Part shown: positions 44,720-56,620 of the stretch, one piece after another
Layout: the number at the start of each line of letters is the position of its first letter
Position numbering within the stretch: position 1 is the stretch's first letter
NCBI GenBank assembly: GCA_026874595.1
Contig: CM049317.1
Span: 40,636,401 to 40,700,400 of the forward strand
Direction of reading: 5' to 3'
Length of the DNA stretch: 64,000 bases
DNA from: Sipunculus nudus
Taxonomy: Eukaryota; Annelida; Sipuncula; Golfingiida; Sipunculidae
Notes under the pieces: model-generated
The model's input: only the letters and a program-made list of their open reading frames with translations
What the model was told of the DNA's origin: nothing
Databases searched by the model: none
Translations under genes and position numbers: made by a program

Positions 44720-46474
44720 ATGATTGCCCCATTCTGCCATCACATAACATCAGTCAGTCTGACGTTATCGCTGGGAAGATTCGATATTTCTCCCAGGAAT
44801 GGAAGAAATTGACATCAGATGCATTTATTCTTGATCTGGTGAATGGGTGATTCACTGAAATACCTAGAAACACAGTGGAACCTGGCCCCATTTCTTTCAG
44901 TGATAAAGAAAAGGCAGCTTGCAGTGCTGAAATTCTTAAATTGTTGAAAAAAAGGGTCATTAGTGAATGTGATGATGAACTTGGCCAATTTGTGTCTACA
45001 ATTTTTCTACGGCCTAAGAAAAATAGGTCATTTCGCATGATTTTAAATTTGAAAGAACTTAATGACCATTTGGCTTAGTCATTTTAAAATGGATACACTG
45101 CACAGTTGTATTGAACTGATGACCCCAGGTTGTTACATGGCCTCGTTAGACTTGTGTGATGCATACTATTCGGTACCAGTCCACGCAAATTATCAAAAGT
45201 ATTTAAAGTTCAGGTGGACTGTCATCTGCTCCTCTGTATTTTACAGAACTCCTAAAACCAGTTTTATCCACACAGAGAACAGGGCCACACTGTGTCCATT
45301 TACCTGGATGATTTGTACATTCAAGGCAAAACATTCGAACAGTGTCAATTTAGTGTTCAAGCTACATTAGAACTGCTAAATAAACTTGGATTTACTGTAC
45401 ATCCTGAAAAATCTAAATTGATACCTGACACCTGTATCACACGTTTAGGCTTCAATCTAGACTCAAAATTAATGCAGGTATCAGTTACCAGAGAGAAACA
45501 AGAAAACATCACACAACTGGGAACTAGCCTTTTGAGAAAAAATAAGCAACAGACTTTTATTGTTCAGGACGTAGCACAGTTCATTGAAACCATGGTATCC
45601 TGTTTACCAGGGGTGGAATATGGTGCACTTTATTACAGAAACTTAGAAATTGACAAAATTCAAGCTTTAAAAAACAGTAAGGGAGACTTCAATGCTTACA
45701 TTTAACTGTCAGAAAAATCCATTGAAGATATTCATTGGTTGTTTAATGTCCACTCCTTCCCCAAGACCATTTCGCATGGGAACCCTAGTATAACTTTATG
45801 CACAGATGCCTCGCTTTCAGGCTGGGGGCAAACTTAGGTGAGGAATCCACTGGGGGACGCTGGTCGGAATCAGAAAGTGATGCACACATAAATGTTTTGG
45901 AATTCAAAGCTGCTTTCCTGGGACTTAAAGCTTTATGTGGACACAGGTCAAATGTTCATATACTGCTGCAGTTGGATAACTCCACAGCAGTGGCATATTT
46001 GAGAAATATGGGTGGCATTCATTCAGTGGAATGTAATGACATTGCAAATAGTATTTGGACTTGGTGTAGACACAAAAATATCTGGCTTAGTGCTTCACAT
46101 ATTCCGGGGATACTATGTGTTCAAGCAGATTCTGAATCCATGAAATTTAATGACCGCACAGAGAGGAGATTAAATGGCAAAGTCTTTACTCAGTTGACAA
46201 ATTTTTTTAGAACCCCAGATGTGGACCTGTTGCTTCCCGGCTGAACCACCAGGTGGCTTCTTATTTTTCCTGGAGGGCAGATCCACATGCTATTGGTATA
46301 GATGCTTTTGTTCATGATTGGAGCGAGTTTTCACTTTGCTTTGCTTTCCCTCCTTGCAGAATGCTACGGTGGGTGATCCAGAAGATAACACAAGACCAGG
46401 CAGATGTCATCCTGATAGTACCAGCCTGGCCTACACAGACCTGGTACACACAACTGCTACACCTGCTAGTTTAG
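44720..46474 (+). pseudogene. DIRS reverse transcriptase and RNase H (broken)
   Basis: FSQEWKKLTSDAFILDLVNG opens the domain and a TGA follows at 44848. Then ILKLLKKRVISECDDE, FLRPKKNRSFRMILNLKELN, and after a frameshift FKMDTLHSC and YMASLDLCDAYYSVPVH with the first catalytic Asp. After another frameshift YLDDLYIQG (45301) carries the catalytic Asp pair, followed by GFTVHPEKSKLIPDT. RNase H follows with CTDASLSGWG (45802), INVLEFKAAF and LDNSTAVAY (45975). It ends with the DIRS-specific tail: NHQVASYFSWRADPHAIGID, AFPPCRMLRWVIQKI, ILIVPAWPTQTWYTQLL. All catalytic residues I can locate are present, but four or more frame breaks inactivate it. Confidence 0.92.
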
Positions 46475-46479
46475 CCCCA

Positions 46480-47324
46480 GTACTGCTGCCAAAGAGGGAG
46501 AAGCTACTGTTTCTGCCACACAACAAGAACGCGACACATCCGCTATGGAAGAAAGTGCAACTAATGGTTTGTTTATTGTCAGCAAAGGCTTACAAAACAA
46601 AGGAATACCAGATGGAACTGTGGAAATCCTTATCCAATCTTGGAGACCGTCCACACAAAAACAATACAAAACATACCTCACTAAATGGGTATCATTCTGT
46701 ACTGAAAAAGGCTTCAATCCCCTACAACCAAACATATCACAAATTTATCACAAACATATTTAGAACAACTTGCACTGCTAAACAGTTTGACGTTAAAACA
46801 TCTAACCCTAAAACTGGTCATGTTGCTGGCATTGATAACAGGGCAGAGATGTCAATCACTTCACTTGCTTGACCTGAATCAGATCAGAGTGTTACCAGAT
46901 AGTGTGAATTTTGTAATAGACAAGATTGTGAAACAGTCTAAACCAGTTAGAGATCAGCCAGTGTTAGTGTTACCTATTTTTACTGATAAACCAGAGTTAT
47001 GTTGCTTAAACTTTGAAGGAATACTTGGCTAAAACGAGGGATATTAGGGCACAGATGAGAAGTACTCAATTGTTTATTAGCTTTATTAGACCGTACAAGC
47101 CTGTATCAACAGATACAATCAGTAGATGGGTGAAAACTGTGATGAATCTGGCAGTATTTAAACCACACAGCACCAGAGCAGCTTCGGTCAGCAAGGCGTC
47201 TTCCAATGGTGCACCTCTCACATCCATCTGCTGGATGAAGGCTGCTGGATGGTCAACATCTTGCACCTTTAAACTTTTTATAAGAAACCCATTACATGTC
47301 AGTCTAGCTATGCTGAGGCAGTAG
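46480..47324 (+). pseudogene. DIRS tyrosine recombinase (broken)
   Basis: A linker (LLPKREKLLFLPHNKNATHP) leads into the N-terminal SAM-like region SWRPSTQKQYKTYLTKWVSF. The catalytic domain has LITGQRCQSLHLLDL with Arg I (codon 46847), then after a frameshift STDTISRWVKTVM and KPHSTRAASVS with the HxxR pair (His 47166, Arg 47175). The expected catalytic Tyr lies at 47279-47281 (TTT TAT AAG) but one frame off, so the current frame reads FIRNP instead. Tyrosine recombinase in place of a DDE integrase defines the DIRS order. The ORF overlaps the RNase H tail in another frame, as usual for DIRS. Confidence 0.9.
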
Positions 47325-47588
47325 TTTCACATGATAAAAGCAATCAGTAAATCCACTTGTGATACAGGTTTATTGTTAACTTGGACACATGCTTAAACTA
47401 GAGCTTGATTTGACAGTAATTTACTAGCATATTGTTTAACACACATGCACTGTTGGATTTCTTTATGGGTTTTGGTTGCACGATTTTGCAAACATATAGT
47501 ATATGTACCTTTACACTTAATAAATCTGTTATAACTTACATTTGTGTTATTATTGCACATCATACATATCCACTCGCGCTTCAAAATC

Positions 47589-47710
47589 TCGCGTAATCTC
47601 GTTGCTCCTGACGAGACAGTAGAATTAATAAATTAAACGAGACTTACCAAGTTGTAGTTTGATTGGAATTCTACTGTCTGGTCAGGAGCATGAGAGATTA
47701 AGCGCCCAAC
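47589..47710 (+). repeat. DIRS internal complementary region (ICR)
   Basis: Bases 47589-47624 are the exact complement of the first 36 bases of the left ITR. Directly joined, 47625-47710 are complementary to the outer end of the right ITR (47790-47874), through AAACGAGACTTACCAAGTTG. This adjacency equals the complement of a junction between left and right element ends, the function proposed for the DIRS ICR as template for circularisation. Confidence 0.85.
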
Positions 47711-47768
47711 ATTCCCACCAACTTTTATCTACATACTTCTTGCGAGTGAACATTCAGACTGTGAACAT

Positions 47769-47874
47769 TGACTCATGGGATCGCAACGCAATCTCGCTTA
47801 ATCTCTCATGCTCCTGACCAGACAGTACAATTCCCATCAAACTTCAACTTGGTAAGTCTCGTTTAATTTATTAA
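47769..47874 (-). repeat. Right inverted terminal repeat of the DIRS element
   Basis: The inverse of the left ITR to about 47830 (TGACTCATGGGATCGCAACG ... CTGACCAGACAGTA). It then extends about 44 bp further to TTTAATTTATTAA at 47874; this extension is absent from the left ITR but copied in the ICR. A longer right ITR is a known DIRS trait. Confidence 0.82.
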
Positions 47875-47967
47875 ACACGGGTAAAGTTTTCCCCAGTGGC
47901 CCACTTAGTGGAACACGCTTGCAAAATTGTTCACTTGTTTTAGCCCCAGTTTGGCTCTGGACATAAT

Positions 47968-49450
47968 AAGCCACGGTCACACTATATCGTACGACTTTTA
48001 AATCGTGCGATTGACCCACGACCTGTCTCCATAAATTTGTGCTGATTCTGAAATGGTCGTGAATACTTGATACTGGTGGTAGGTAATCGTACGACTGGTG
48101 GGACGCTCTGTTGCACGATCAACAAGAACTAGTGACGATCGGTCGCAAGATCAGTCGTGCGACAAGTCGTTGCCATTAATATTGATCGTACGACAGGTCT
48201 TAGTGACCAGCGACCAATTGTACGACTTGTCGTAATGCCCTGCGACTAGTCGTTCAACTGGTCTTGCCACCGATCGTATGGATATATATTCCTGGGCCCG
48301 ATATCAGCCCTAGTCATTCGTTCGCTAGATCTCATACAGAACAGTTATATGATATATACGTTTTCTTCTTTTTCTTCGCTGACTCCCTCGGTGCAGAAGT
48401 GCAGCTGCGGCAATAGCACCAAGCTGTTGTTGTTGCTCCAGCTGTAGCCGAACCAGCATAAACACGAGTCTACAGGGTGGCATCAGCTGATCCAAACAGG
48501 CAAATGGAGGTAATGCGGCTGACTGAGCTTAGCCCTAGATCCGAACAATTTTATAACTTTTGCCGAGCTGATCGCACGACCAGTCGTATGGTCGGGCCAC
48601 AAGTCGGGAGAGATCTTGGCAAGTCGCAAAATCACAAGGTCGTACGACCAGTGGTGCCATGCACCAATCGCGATGTGGCATGAGCAGTGGCACGACCAAT
48701 CGTGCAACAAGTCGCACGATGATGCACGACTGCTCGTGCGATGAGGTCAGACTGACAAATTATTTTCACTATATATTATCATTGTAAATAAAGGTGAATT
48801 GCATGCATACCTGACCACATATTGACAGTTCCGGCAAATTGGCCTGGGAGACCAAATTGAACTCTGTTTACAAATGTGGAGAAAGTGGCGCCTCATTTGA
48901 CTCGTTTGAGAACTATGGGCCTAGTTCTGTCTCAGTCTGAAGATGGCAGCACCTCCTGGAGCAAACTGTGGAAAAGGCACACCTCTCACAGCATCTTGTG
49001 TCAAATTTTTTTCTCTACAGATAAAAATATTTTCTTTGCATGATTAAAAAGCTAAAATCCTATATTACCCAATAATAGAAGCCACATATTAATGGCCCTC
49101 CTATTAGTTTGAGAGTGACACCCTTCAGCCCGGCCCTGTCATATTACATTTAGTCCGGTGGACCTACACAAAATGGGCCAAGTGCTCTAATTGTCGCTCA
49201 CACCATGACCAAAGACTGGTGGTACAACCTTCTTGCGGGCTCCTACGACCTCAAAATTTACAAATCAATCGCAACTGGGTTTTTTAACATGTTCAAAAAC
49301 CACCTGCGACCGATTTTTCACCCAGTGATCAGCCACGACCTCCTGCGTTCGGTCGCACGTTCTTGTCACGATTGTCCGGCGATTCCTCAAATTTTCAGTA
49401 GTGGACATGTAGGTCGTAACCAGGTTGTATCTCTAGTGTAACCGTGGCTT
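47968..49450. mobile_element. 1.5-kb TIR element rich in CG-containing palindromes
   Basis: The ends AAGCCACGGTCACACTA (47968) and TAGTGTAACCGTGGCTT (49434-49450) are inverted repeats with one mismatch over 17 bp. Inside, many short motifs of the form TCGTACGAC, TCGTGCGAC, GTCGCACGA and CGATCGGTCG occur in clusters (47990-48280, 48560-48740, 49240-49410). Short ORFs (for example 48477-48683) have no known motif. No clear target duplication was found. It is probably a non-autonomous DNA transposon of unassigned superfamily. Confidence 0.75.
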
Positions 49451-51244
49451 ACAGAGTAACAACTGCATCTGAAGTATTTTATTCTTTAATGTGGAAACAG
49501 TAATGTGTAATACTTTTCTATATATAATTATTTATTTATGAATATTACGTCTACATTTTTTATCCAGTTTTATTTTCTGATTTATACAATTTAATTTTCT
49601 TATTAATACTCCATGCATATATAATGATGTGTGTAATAAAATATATAAAATCTAAAATTAGTGTGAGGAAAATTGTATATGGGATGTTAATGTAGGTAAA
49701 ATTATTTTATTGTTTTTTTTATTTTTTTAGTTAATATTCTGTTAAATCAGAAAAATTAACACCATGAACTTAACTCCCTATACCAATATACATAATACAG
49801 TATCACTTTCACACAACTGGGAAGGCTAAATGTTGTAGGTGTATTCAGTGTCTTAGAACTATGATAAAAAAACATAGTTGACGATTAATGGTGATAATGA
49901 ACAACTTTGTCACCATTGGAACACTGCTTTATTAGGTAGACACGAATAACAACAGTCAAGAACAACACCAAGTGAACTTTGTTGCATGATTTTAGTCACG
50001 GCAACCCATATGTGAACTGGTGGTGACAAAATGATTGTGGTGATAAATGAACAAGCATCATATAATTTTGATTCATGTTGCCAACTGCAAGTCATGTCAC
50101 TTGTTTATTATTGGTTTGACTGTGTGTGGCAAAGTACTGATTTAAAGGTTTAGAGTGGAATAATGCTTTGCTCCAATACGCCCAAGTCATCATAGTACTA
50201 GTAGGATTACATACTGATAACTGTATGCCTATATTAATCGGGAAAATTATATGACTGTTGGCTCAACTTCCATGTCATGTAAGTAGAACTTTCATTTCCA
50301 GTTCATACCTGTAGTTAACCCTTTCTCCATATGGTTTTCCGCTGTATATATAGTTTAGTAATGGGAATATAAAGTTGATCTTCTTTATATTTCTTCATTG
50401 ATTTAAAGAGATGCTGCTTCATTTGCCAGTATATTTGCATTTGAACAACAGAGAATGGTCACAACAAATGGAATAAGTTTTGAACTCTCCACAACTTAAA
50501 GGACAACACCAAGTCCACTATCTATCTGCACCACAGGCTTAATTTATTACCATATTTCTGGCAAGAAATTATTCATATTTATATTGAAACTTTAATTTGT
50601 TTCAGACTTCAAAACCCTTGTTTTTTTAAAGTATGTAGGTACATTTATATCAAAGCATTGCAGTGCTATCATTTTAGGTGATTCCAATGTACCAGGTACC
50701 TTGTAATAGATTTTACATAAGATATTTTCAGTATAATAATGATAAAATTAATATCTTGTAAATACCATGTAATGAAAAGCAAGGAAAATGAAATGAGTAT
50801 GCACCGGCATCAACCATGTCAATCTGTGAGCCAAATTATTTTTTTTCCCATTACATGGTATTCAAGCAATATAGTATTTGTGTGTTTAAGCTCTGTGCAT
50901 GTCATATAAAAACATCTGATATGGCCATTATAAGTCACCAGTCCATTCACTAATAAGGAAATAATATTTTAAACCAGTTTCTTTTTTCATAATTATTGGC
51001 AGGGTAATACATTCGTAGCAAGTGATGAGGATATCATTTAAAAATACAAATATTTATATTTAGAGAATAAGTATACAAGGCCTACAGGCCTAATGCGAAC
51101 CTGTGCATTGGGAAATACACCAGGTATAATGCTTCAATGCTGGACCATGACTTCTCATGTATATGAACAATGCAATTACTAAACATTTTGAATAAGAAAC
51201 AATTACACAAACATCACTGCTGAAATTCTGGAATGGGTGCACAC
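49451..51244. other. AT-rich spacer, no gene seen
   Basis: Low-complexity AT-rich sequence with short open frames that lack motifs. Nothing supported. Confidence 0.5.
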
Positions 51245-51600
51245 AACACAAAAATGATTGTAGCTGGCACCACCAGTCTTGTATACAACAAAGCTATCAG
51301 AGACATATACATATGCCCAATTTGAGACTGATATATCAAACCCCTCCTGAAAATAAGCAGGGACACACACTGTGCAAAAATTGTAGGTGGCACCACCAGT
51401 CTTGTATACGACAAAGCTATTCGATAAGTATATATATGCCAAATTTCAGGCTGATATATAAAATTCCTCTGTAGAAATAAGCAGGCACATACACTGTGCA
51501 AAATTCATTGTAGGTGGCGACACCTGTCTTGTGAACGAACAAGCCATCAAAGACACATAGACAGGTCAAAATATCAGGCCAGTACATCAAACTTACCTTG
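51245..51600 (+). repeat. Three tandem units of ~125 bp
   Basis: TAGCTGGCACCACC (51261), TAGGTGGCACCACC (51384) and TAGGTGGCGACACC (51511) start successive units, followed by a GTCTTGT(A/G)(T/A)AC block and a CAGG/GAGACTGATATATCAAA-type block. The spacings are 123 and 127 bp. Related single GTAGGTGGCA motifs occur at about 52750 and 59382. Confidence 0.85.
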
Positions 51601-51639
51601 AGTCTGATGCATGGGACTGACCAGGCTTAAATGAGAAAG

Positions 51640-52300
51640 GCAGTTGTCCCGAGTGAACTATGACAAATTTGCTGGCTCAGGCTTCTGCACCGCGAGTGAA
51701 CTCATGACCTGCACCTGGCTAGACTGAGTGAACTTTTGACTTGTACCTGGCTGCACTGAGTGAACTCTTGACCTGTTGCATAATCTGACACAGCTGACAC
51801 TCTGCCAAAGCTATAAAAAGATCCAGGCTGAACTTTGGTGCCAAATCGGATGCAGTTTGCAGTCTGCCAATGCTATAAATAGAATGCAGCTACTGCACTG
51901 AGTGAAATCCTGGCCCATACCTGGCTGCACTGAGTGAACTCTTGACCTGTTGCCTAATCTGATACAGTTGGCAGTCTGCCAGAGCTATAAATAGATCCAG
52001 ACTGGCCTCTAGCCTGTTGCCAAATTTGAAATAGTAGCCACACCATTGCATAAGCTCATGCAGGGGCCCTGCCCTGACGGGCATGACACCCATGAAGGGA
52101 TCACATGGTGCCCATGAGGTGTTCACATGTCACCCCTGAGGTGATCACATGCCTTGTGCTTGGTTGCACAAATTGAACTCTTGACCTATATCTGGCTGCA
52201 CTGAATGAACTCTTGATCTGTTGCCAAATCTGAAACAGTTTGCAGTTTCTCAACCTATTTAAAGATACAGACACAATCATGGCCTGTTCGTAAAACTGTT
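51640..52300 (+). repeat. Irregular repeat with GCACTGAGTGAACTCTTGACC motif
   Basis: Copies of CTGGCTGCACTGAGTGAA near 51750 and 51930, a diverged CTGGCTGCACTGAATGAAC near 52193 and shorter forms near 51650, 51690 and 51730 alternate with GCAGTCTGCCA and GCTATAAATAGA blocks. Spacing is irregular (about 180 and 270 bp). It is probably a degenerate tandem repeat. No coding frame is supported. Confidence 0.65.
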
Positions 52301-52847
52301 TACACATACTGGAAGACTTTGGCTAAAATGCTTTTTTTTTCAAGCTGACATATTCATAAACTTGTTATCAAAATATCTAGAATGATAAAAGATGCAGTCC
52401 TTTTACTGTTAAAGGTCAAATAATTCTGCCAAAAATCATTCAGTACTTGAACAAAGGCCACCTAAGAATAATTTTTGTGCAATGTTACAGGAGTTACAAT
52501 TGAAACAATAATTTTGTTGAAGAACAGTTTTGCAGTCCTCAGTTTGAAATAGACATAATAATGGCCATAAGACCAACTTAAGGTTTTCTTATATGATTGA
52601 AAGAACCATGTCCTAGGATAATTCTTTTGAAAAATTGAACTATTTTAACTTCACAGTTTTATCATAAACATTTTAATTTTAAGCTGACGGAGGCTAAAAT
52701 TGTGAGGTTTTGCCCCCCCCCCCCCCGCCCAAAAAAAACAGGTCAATGTAGGTGGCACCACAAAATCTGTAACTTCAAATATGAGTCATGTGACCAACAT
52801 TTTCACAATACTTGGTAATGCTAGCTTCTGTCATTTCTGAGATTACT
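52301..52847. other. Spacer, no gene seen
   Basis: AT-rich, with a C run near 52713-52726. It ends at the LINE 3' terminus. Confidence 0.5.
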
Positions 52848-53172
52848 TTTTTTTTTTACAATTCTTTATTGCATTTATACATATCACAAAATTTACAACA
52901 CTTGTACATTGAATTACAAACAACATACAACAATCACATACAATTTCAAATACACAATAGCACAATATATGTAGATATCTTATATACCAGATTCTATCTG
53001 CTTTGAATTTCCTCATAACAACATTTGACAGGATAAGTAAAGACATACACAAATGTCAATCATGACAGGTAACATTTGAATGCATACAAATTTAACTGAT
53101 ATTTATAGAAATTGGAGATTGTTTATAGTAGAAAAAAATAAAATTTTAATCTCCTTTTTTTCTTTATTCTGA
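52848..53172 (-). mobile_element. 3' end of the minus-strand LINE
   Basis: On the minus strand the element ends TGCAATAAAGAATTGT followed by 11 A (complement at 52848-52875). The same TTGCAATAAAG signal precedes the poly-A of the plus-strand fragment at about 57330, which ties the two copies to one family. Confidence 0.75.
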
Positions 53173-54237
53173 TTACCTTATCTGAGGCATTATCTGATTC
53201 CACTTTTTCAAATGAAATCCTATTTTACCTTTCTTTTCAGCAATGATATATTCCTCTTTTTGAAGAGAGACTAATAGAGACTTAAACTTCGAGAAAAGAT
53301 CTGTTTCACTTTTGCATTCTTTTCCTTTATATATTGTAAGTTTATACAATATAAGAATAGTGTTTACGATAATATTGCTGTCTGTTACAGGCAATACTCC
53401 AAATATGATAGCATTTGATGTGAATTCTGGCATATATATTTCAACTTGTTTCAGCCAATCACATATTTTAAAATATAAATTCTTTTAATCATACATTGAC
53501 AAAATAGGTGGAATAATGTTTCCTTATATAAAAAAAAATAATCACATCTGTCACTTCCCATCTGTCACTTTCCATTTAAACAGCTGGGCATTGACTGGTA
53601 AATAATTATTTAAGATTTTATACTGGAATTCCCTGGTGTATCGGTCCAGTGAAATATGATATAAAGCTGAGAAACGTTTTTTTTCCTGATTAGACAAATT
53701 CAAGTATTCATCCCACTTATTACTTCTATTACTAGCTGTGTCATCTATGCATTTCTTATAGATTAATTTTGAACATAACTGTGTAATATCATATGATACG
53801 TTCTTGATAAATACAATATTGCTATAAATAACATTATTGTTCAAATGTTGATAATCATGTATCTCACGCAGTTTCCTGGGTATACAGCTGATGACTTACT
53901 GTAATTGTAATGTCTGTAAAGATGTTAAAGTAACACCAAAATCACCTGCCTTTTTAAATGACCCATCAGTTTTCATTAGGTCTCCTATAAAATTTATGCC
54001 TAAAGAAGAGAGTTTGTTATAAAATACAGATTTGTTACCAATTTTCAACAATCTATTATTCCATAATGGTTGAGATATAATTTCAGCTGTGTACTCAGGA
54101 GTACATTTTAACACATCAGCCCATGGCACCAAACAGATTTTATAAAACGTTGGTATCAACTTTGGAATTATATTTACATCAAAATTCGTTCTTATGAAGG
54201 CAACACCCCCTATTTTTTCCAGATGTTTTGTTACCAA
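53173..54237 (-). pseudogene. LINE ORF2 C-terminal region (broken)
   Basis: Frames read TKHLEKIGGVAFIRTNFD, FYKICLVPWADVLKC, ISQPLWNNRLLKIGNKSVFY and LGINFIGDLMKTDG, then after breaks SLDRYTREFQYKILNNYLP and, at the end, SNAIIFGVLPVTDSNIIVN with LYKLTIYKGKE. This is the poorly conserved region after the RT thumb of L1/Tx1-like ORF2 proteins. The Cys-rich knuckle expected before SNAIIFG is degraded at about 53440-53550. Several stops are present. Confidence 0.8.
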
Positions 54238-55929
54238 TTTAGTCCATGGATTTCCTTGTTCAAGAATAAGCCTTTTTATCCATAAAACTTGCTAAGTTTT
54301 TATCATTAATTTAACATCTGGTAGATTCAGACCACCTGTACTGTATGGACTAACTGCAGTGTTATACTTCACTTTTGCTTTTTTACCATTCCATACAAAT
54401 TTATTTACTGCTTTTTGTATATATTCAATAAAACCTTTGGGTGGTTCACACATGTTTGTTACATATAAAATGTTTGATATAATAAGAGACCGAACCACTT
54501 CAATTTTACCATAAACTGTCAATTGCCACAAATTGAGAATTTGATGTATTTTTTCTATTAGTCTGATGAATTTTTTTTCCATAACCATGTCAGAGTCATA
54601 TGAAAAGTATATACTTAAAATTCGAATGACGTTTGCATGTAAATTAACCTATTTACATTTTAATATATTCCCATGATATTTATACCTGCCAAGCCATGCC
54701 GCTTCTGATTTTTCATAGTTTACCTCAAGAGAAGTAAAATGTGAAAAGCACTTTAAAACTTTCACTAACTCTTTAAAAGAATTTACATCTTGAAGGAAGA
54801 AAGTTGATTAGTCGGCAAACATACACATTTTATGTTCTATGGATGACATAGTAATTCCTCTAATATTTCTGTTGGTACGAAATTGTTGTGCTAAAACTTC
54901 CAGTGCAAACATGAACAGATAACAAGCCATGGGATCACCTTGGCGAGTGCCCCTTTCTATTGAAAAATAACGACTGGTCTCTCCATTATTAATAATTGCA
55001 CTCTCTAAATTAGTATACATAGTCTTTATCCATGATATAAAACAATCACCACATCCAATTTTACTCAGTACACAATACATAAATGTGTGATCAATTGAGT
55101 CAAAAGCTGCAGCAAAATCTGCAGCAAACATGATACCAGATACATCTTTCTGTTTACAATAATACATGACATCACTGATTAGCCTGATTGGTTCACCAAT
55201 AAATCTCCCTTTGATAAAAGCACTTTGTTCTGTAGATATAATTTTAGGTAATATTTTCTTCACTCTCTCAACAAGTGCTTTGCTAAGTATTTTATAATCA
55301 ACATTAATGAGGCTGATGGGTCGCCATGATTTAATATAACGTGTATCTTTTCCTGGTTTCTCCAGTAAAGTAATTATTGCTTGTCGCTGACTAGGTGTTA
55401 TCTGACCAACTTTGAGGCTTTAGTTTATAGAGTCTACTAAATCTATCCCTATGACTGGAAAAATATATTCATAAAATTCTTTGGTCAAACTATCATTACC
55501 AGGTGTTTTATTTGATGGCATTAATTTTACAATATTATAAGCTTCTTGAAAAGACAATAGCCCATCACATAATGAAGACAGTTCACTTGATAGTTTTTGG
55601 ATATTAAGATCTTTTAAAAACTGTTCACAGTCCGTATAACTTACATTTATAGATCTTTTAAATTTCTTAGTGTAAAATGTTAATTCCTGAAGTATATAAT
55701 TTTGCATTGTAATTTCTTTTTCGCCAATTAATAGTTTTCTGATATGTGATTTCCTTTTGTTTCTTTTTTCTAAATTAAAAAAATAGGTGCTATTTCCCTC
55801 CCCTTCTTCTCTCCAGTGTGCTCTAGAGCGGATTATTATTCCTTCAGTAATATGATTATAATGCTCCTCCAGAAGTTGTTTTGTTTCTTGATAATCCTTC
55901 AAAGTTGATTCATTTTCCTGTTGGCCCAA
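54238..55929 (-). pseudogene. LINE ORF2 reverse transcriptase (broken)
   Basis: In order on the minus strand: GIIIRSRAHWREEGEGNSTY and FFNLEKRNKRKSHIRKL before the RT; KLMPSNKTPGNDSLTKEFYE (motif 1-2); ISTEQSAFIKGRFIGEPIRL; MFAADFAAAFDSIDH with the first catalytic Asp; RGTRQGDPMACYLFMFALEV; then MCMFAD followed by a TAA (54808-54810), which removes the second Asp of the expected FADD. Downstream LEVNYEKSEAAWLGRYKYHG, IEKIHQILNLWQLTVYGKIE, VNKFVWNGKKAKVKY and YSTGGLNLPDVK are the thumb region. The motif set places it in the L1/Tx1 group. Frame breaks at about 55400, 55264 and 54290 add to the inactivation. Confidence 0.92.
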
Positions 55930-56093
55930 ATTATATTCTAATTCTTTCAGTTTTCTTTCTAGATTCTCAAGATCATTTTTCCTTTTTCTTGATTTTATTT
56001 TTGAATTTTTAATTGTAAATTCTCTTATTTTGTATTTTATAAATTCCCATCTGTTTTAAGGATCACTATTTTTAATTTCTGATTTCCATTCTG

Positions 56094-56620
56094 TCATACA
56101 TTTCTTTTATTCTCTGTATAATGTTTATCTTTCAGTAGTGAATTATTAAATTTCCAGTAACCGTTGCCAGTCTTATTTATTTTATGAAGTATAAGCTTCA
56201 TAACAATAGCAGAATGATCAGTGTCGACCGACACAACAATATCTGTATTCTTTACATAAGGCTGCACATCATTAGTTACTAGAAAATAATCTAAACGCCT
56301 CTGTGTCAAAGGTTTAAATCTTCTCCATGTAAATTTTATTATGTTTGGATTGCTAACTCTCCAAATGTAAAAAGATCGTGTTCATGGATAATTAAATTGA
56401 TTTTAGAGACAACTCTCTTTTTTATTACAGCTTGACCTCCATCAGTATCAATGTGATTTAAACATACATTGAAATCTCCACCTATAACTACTTTTAAATC
56501 ATCATCATGGCAGTTTTCTCTGATAACAGTATTAAAATTTTCATAAAATTGCACTTGCTCTGTCTCTTTGTTTGGAGCATATATGTTACATAAGAGGAAC
56601 AGACATTCTTGAATGATGCA
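56094..56620 (-). pseudogene. LINE ORF2 endonuclease, second half
   Basis: It contains the APE-type motifs VVIGGDFNVCLNHIDTDGG, then after a frameshift TQRRLDYFLVTNDVQ and VVSVDTDHSAIVMKL, whose Asp-His pair is the catalytic end of the endonuclease. Bases 56372-56620 duplicate 57398-57646. The plus-strand LINE fragment separates it from the first half. Confidence 0.85.

Noticed and set aside
46318-46872. 184-codon frame overlapping DIRS RNase H and recombinase
   Set aside because: Only a central part (LLPKREKLLFLPHNKN) is real element sequence. The rest is an out-of-frame reading of the recombinase.
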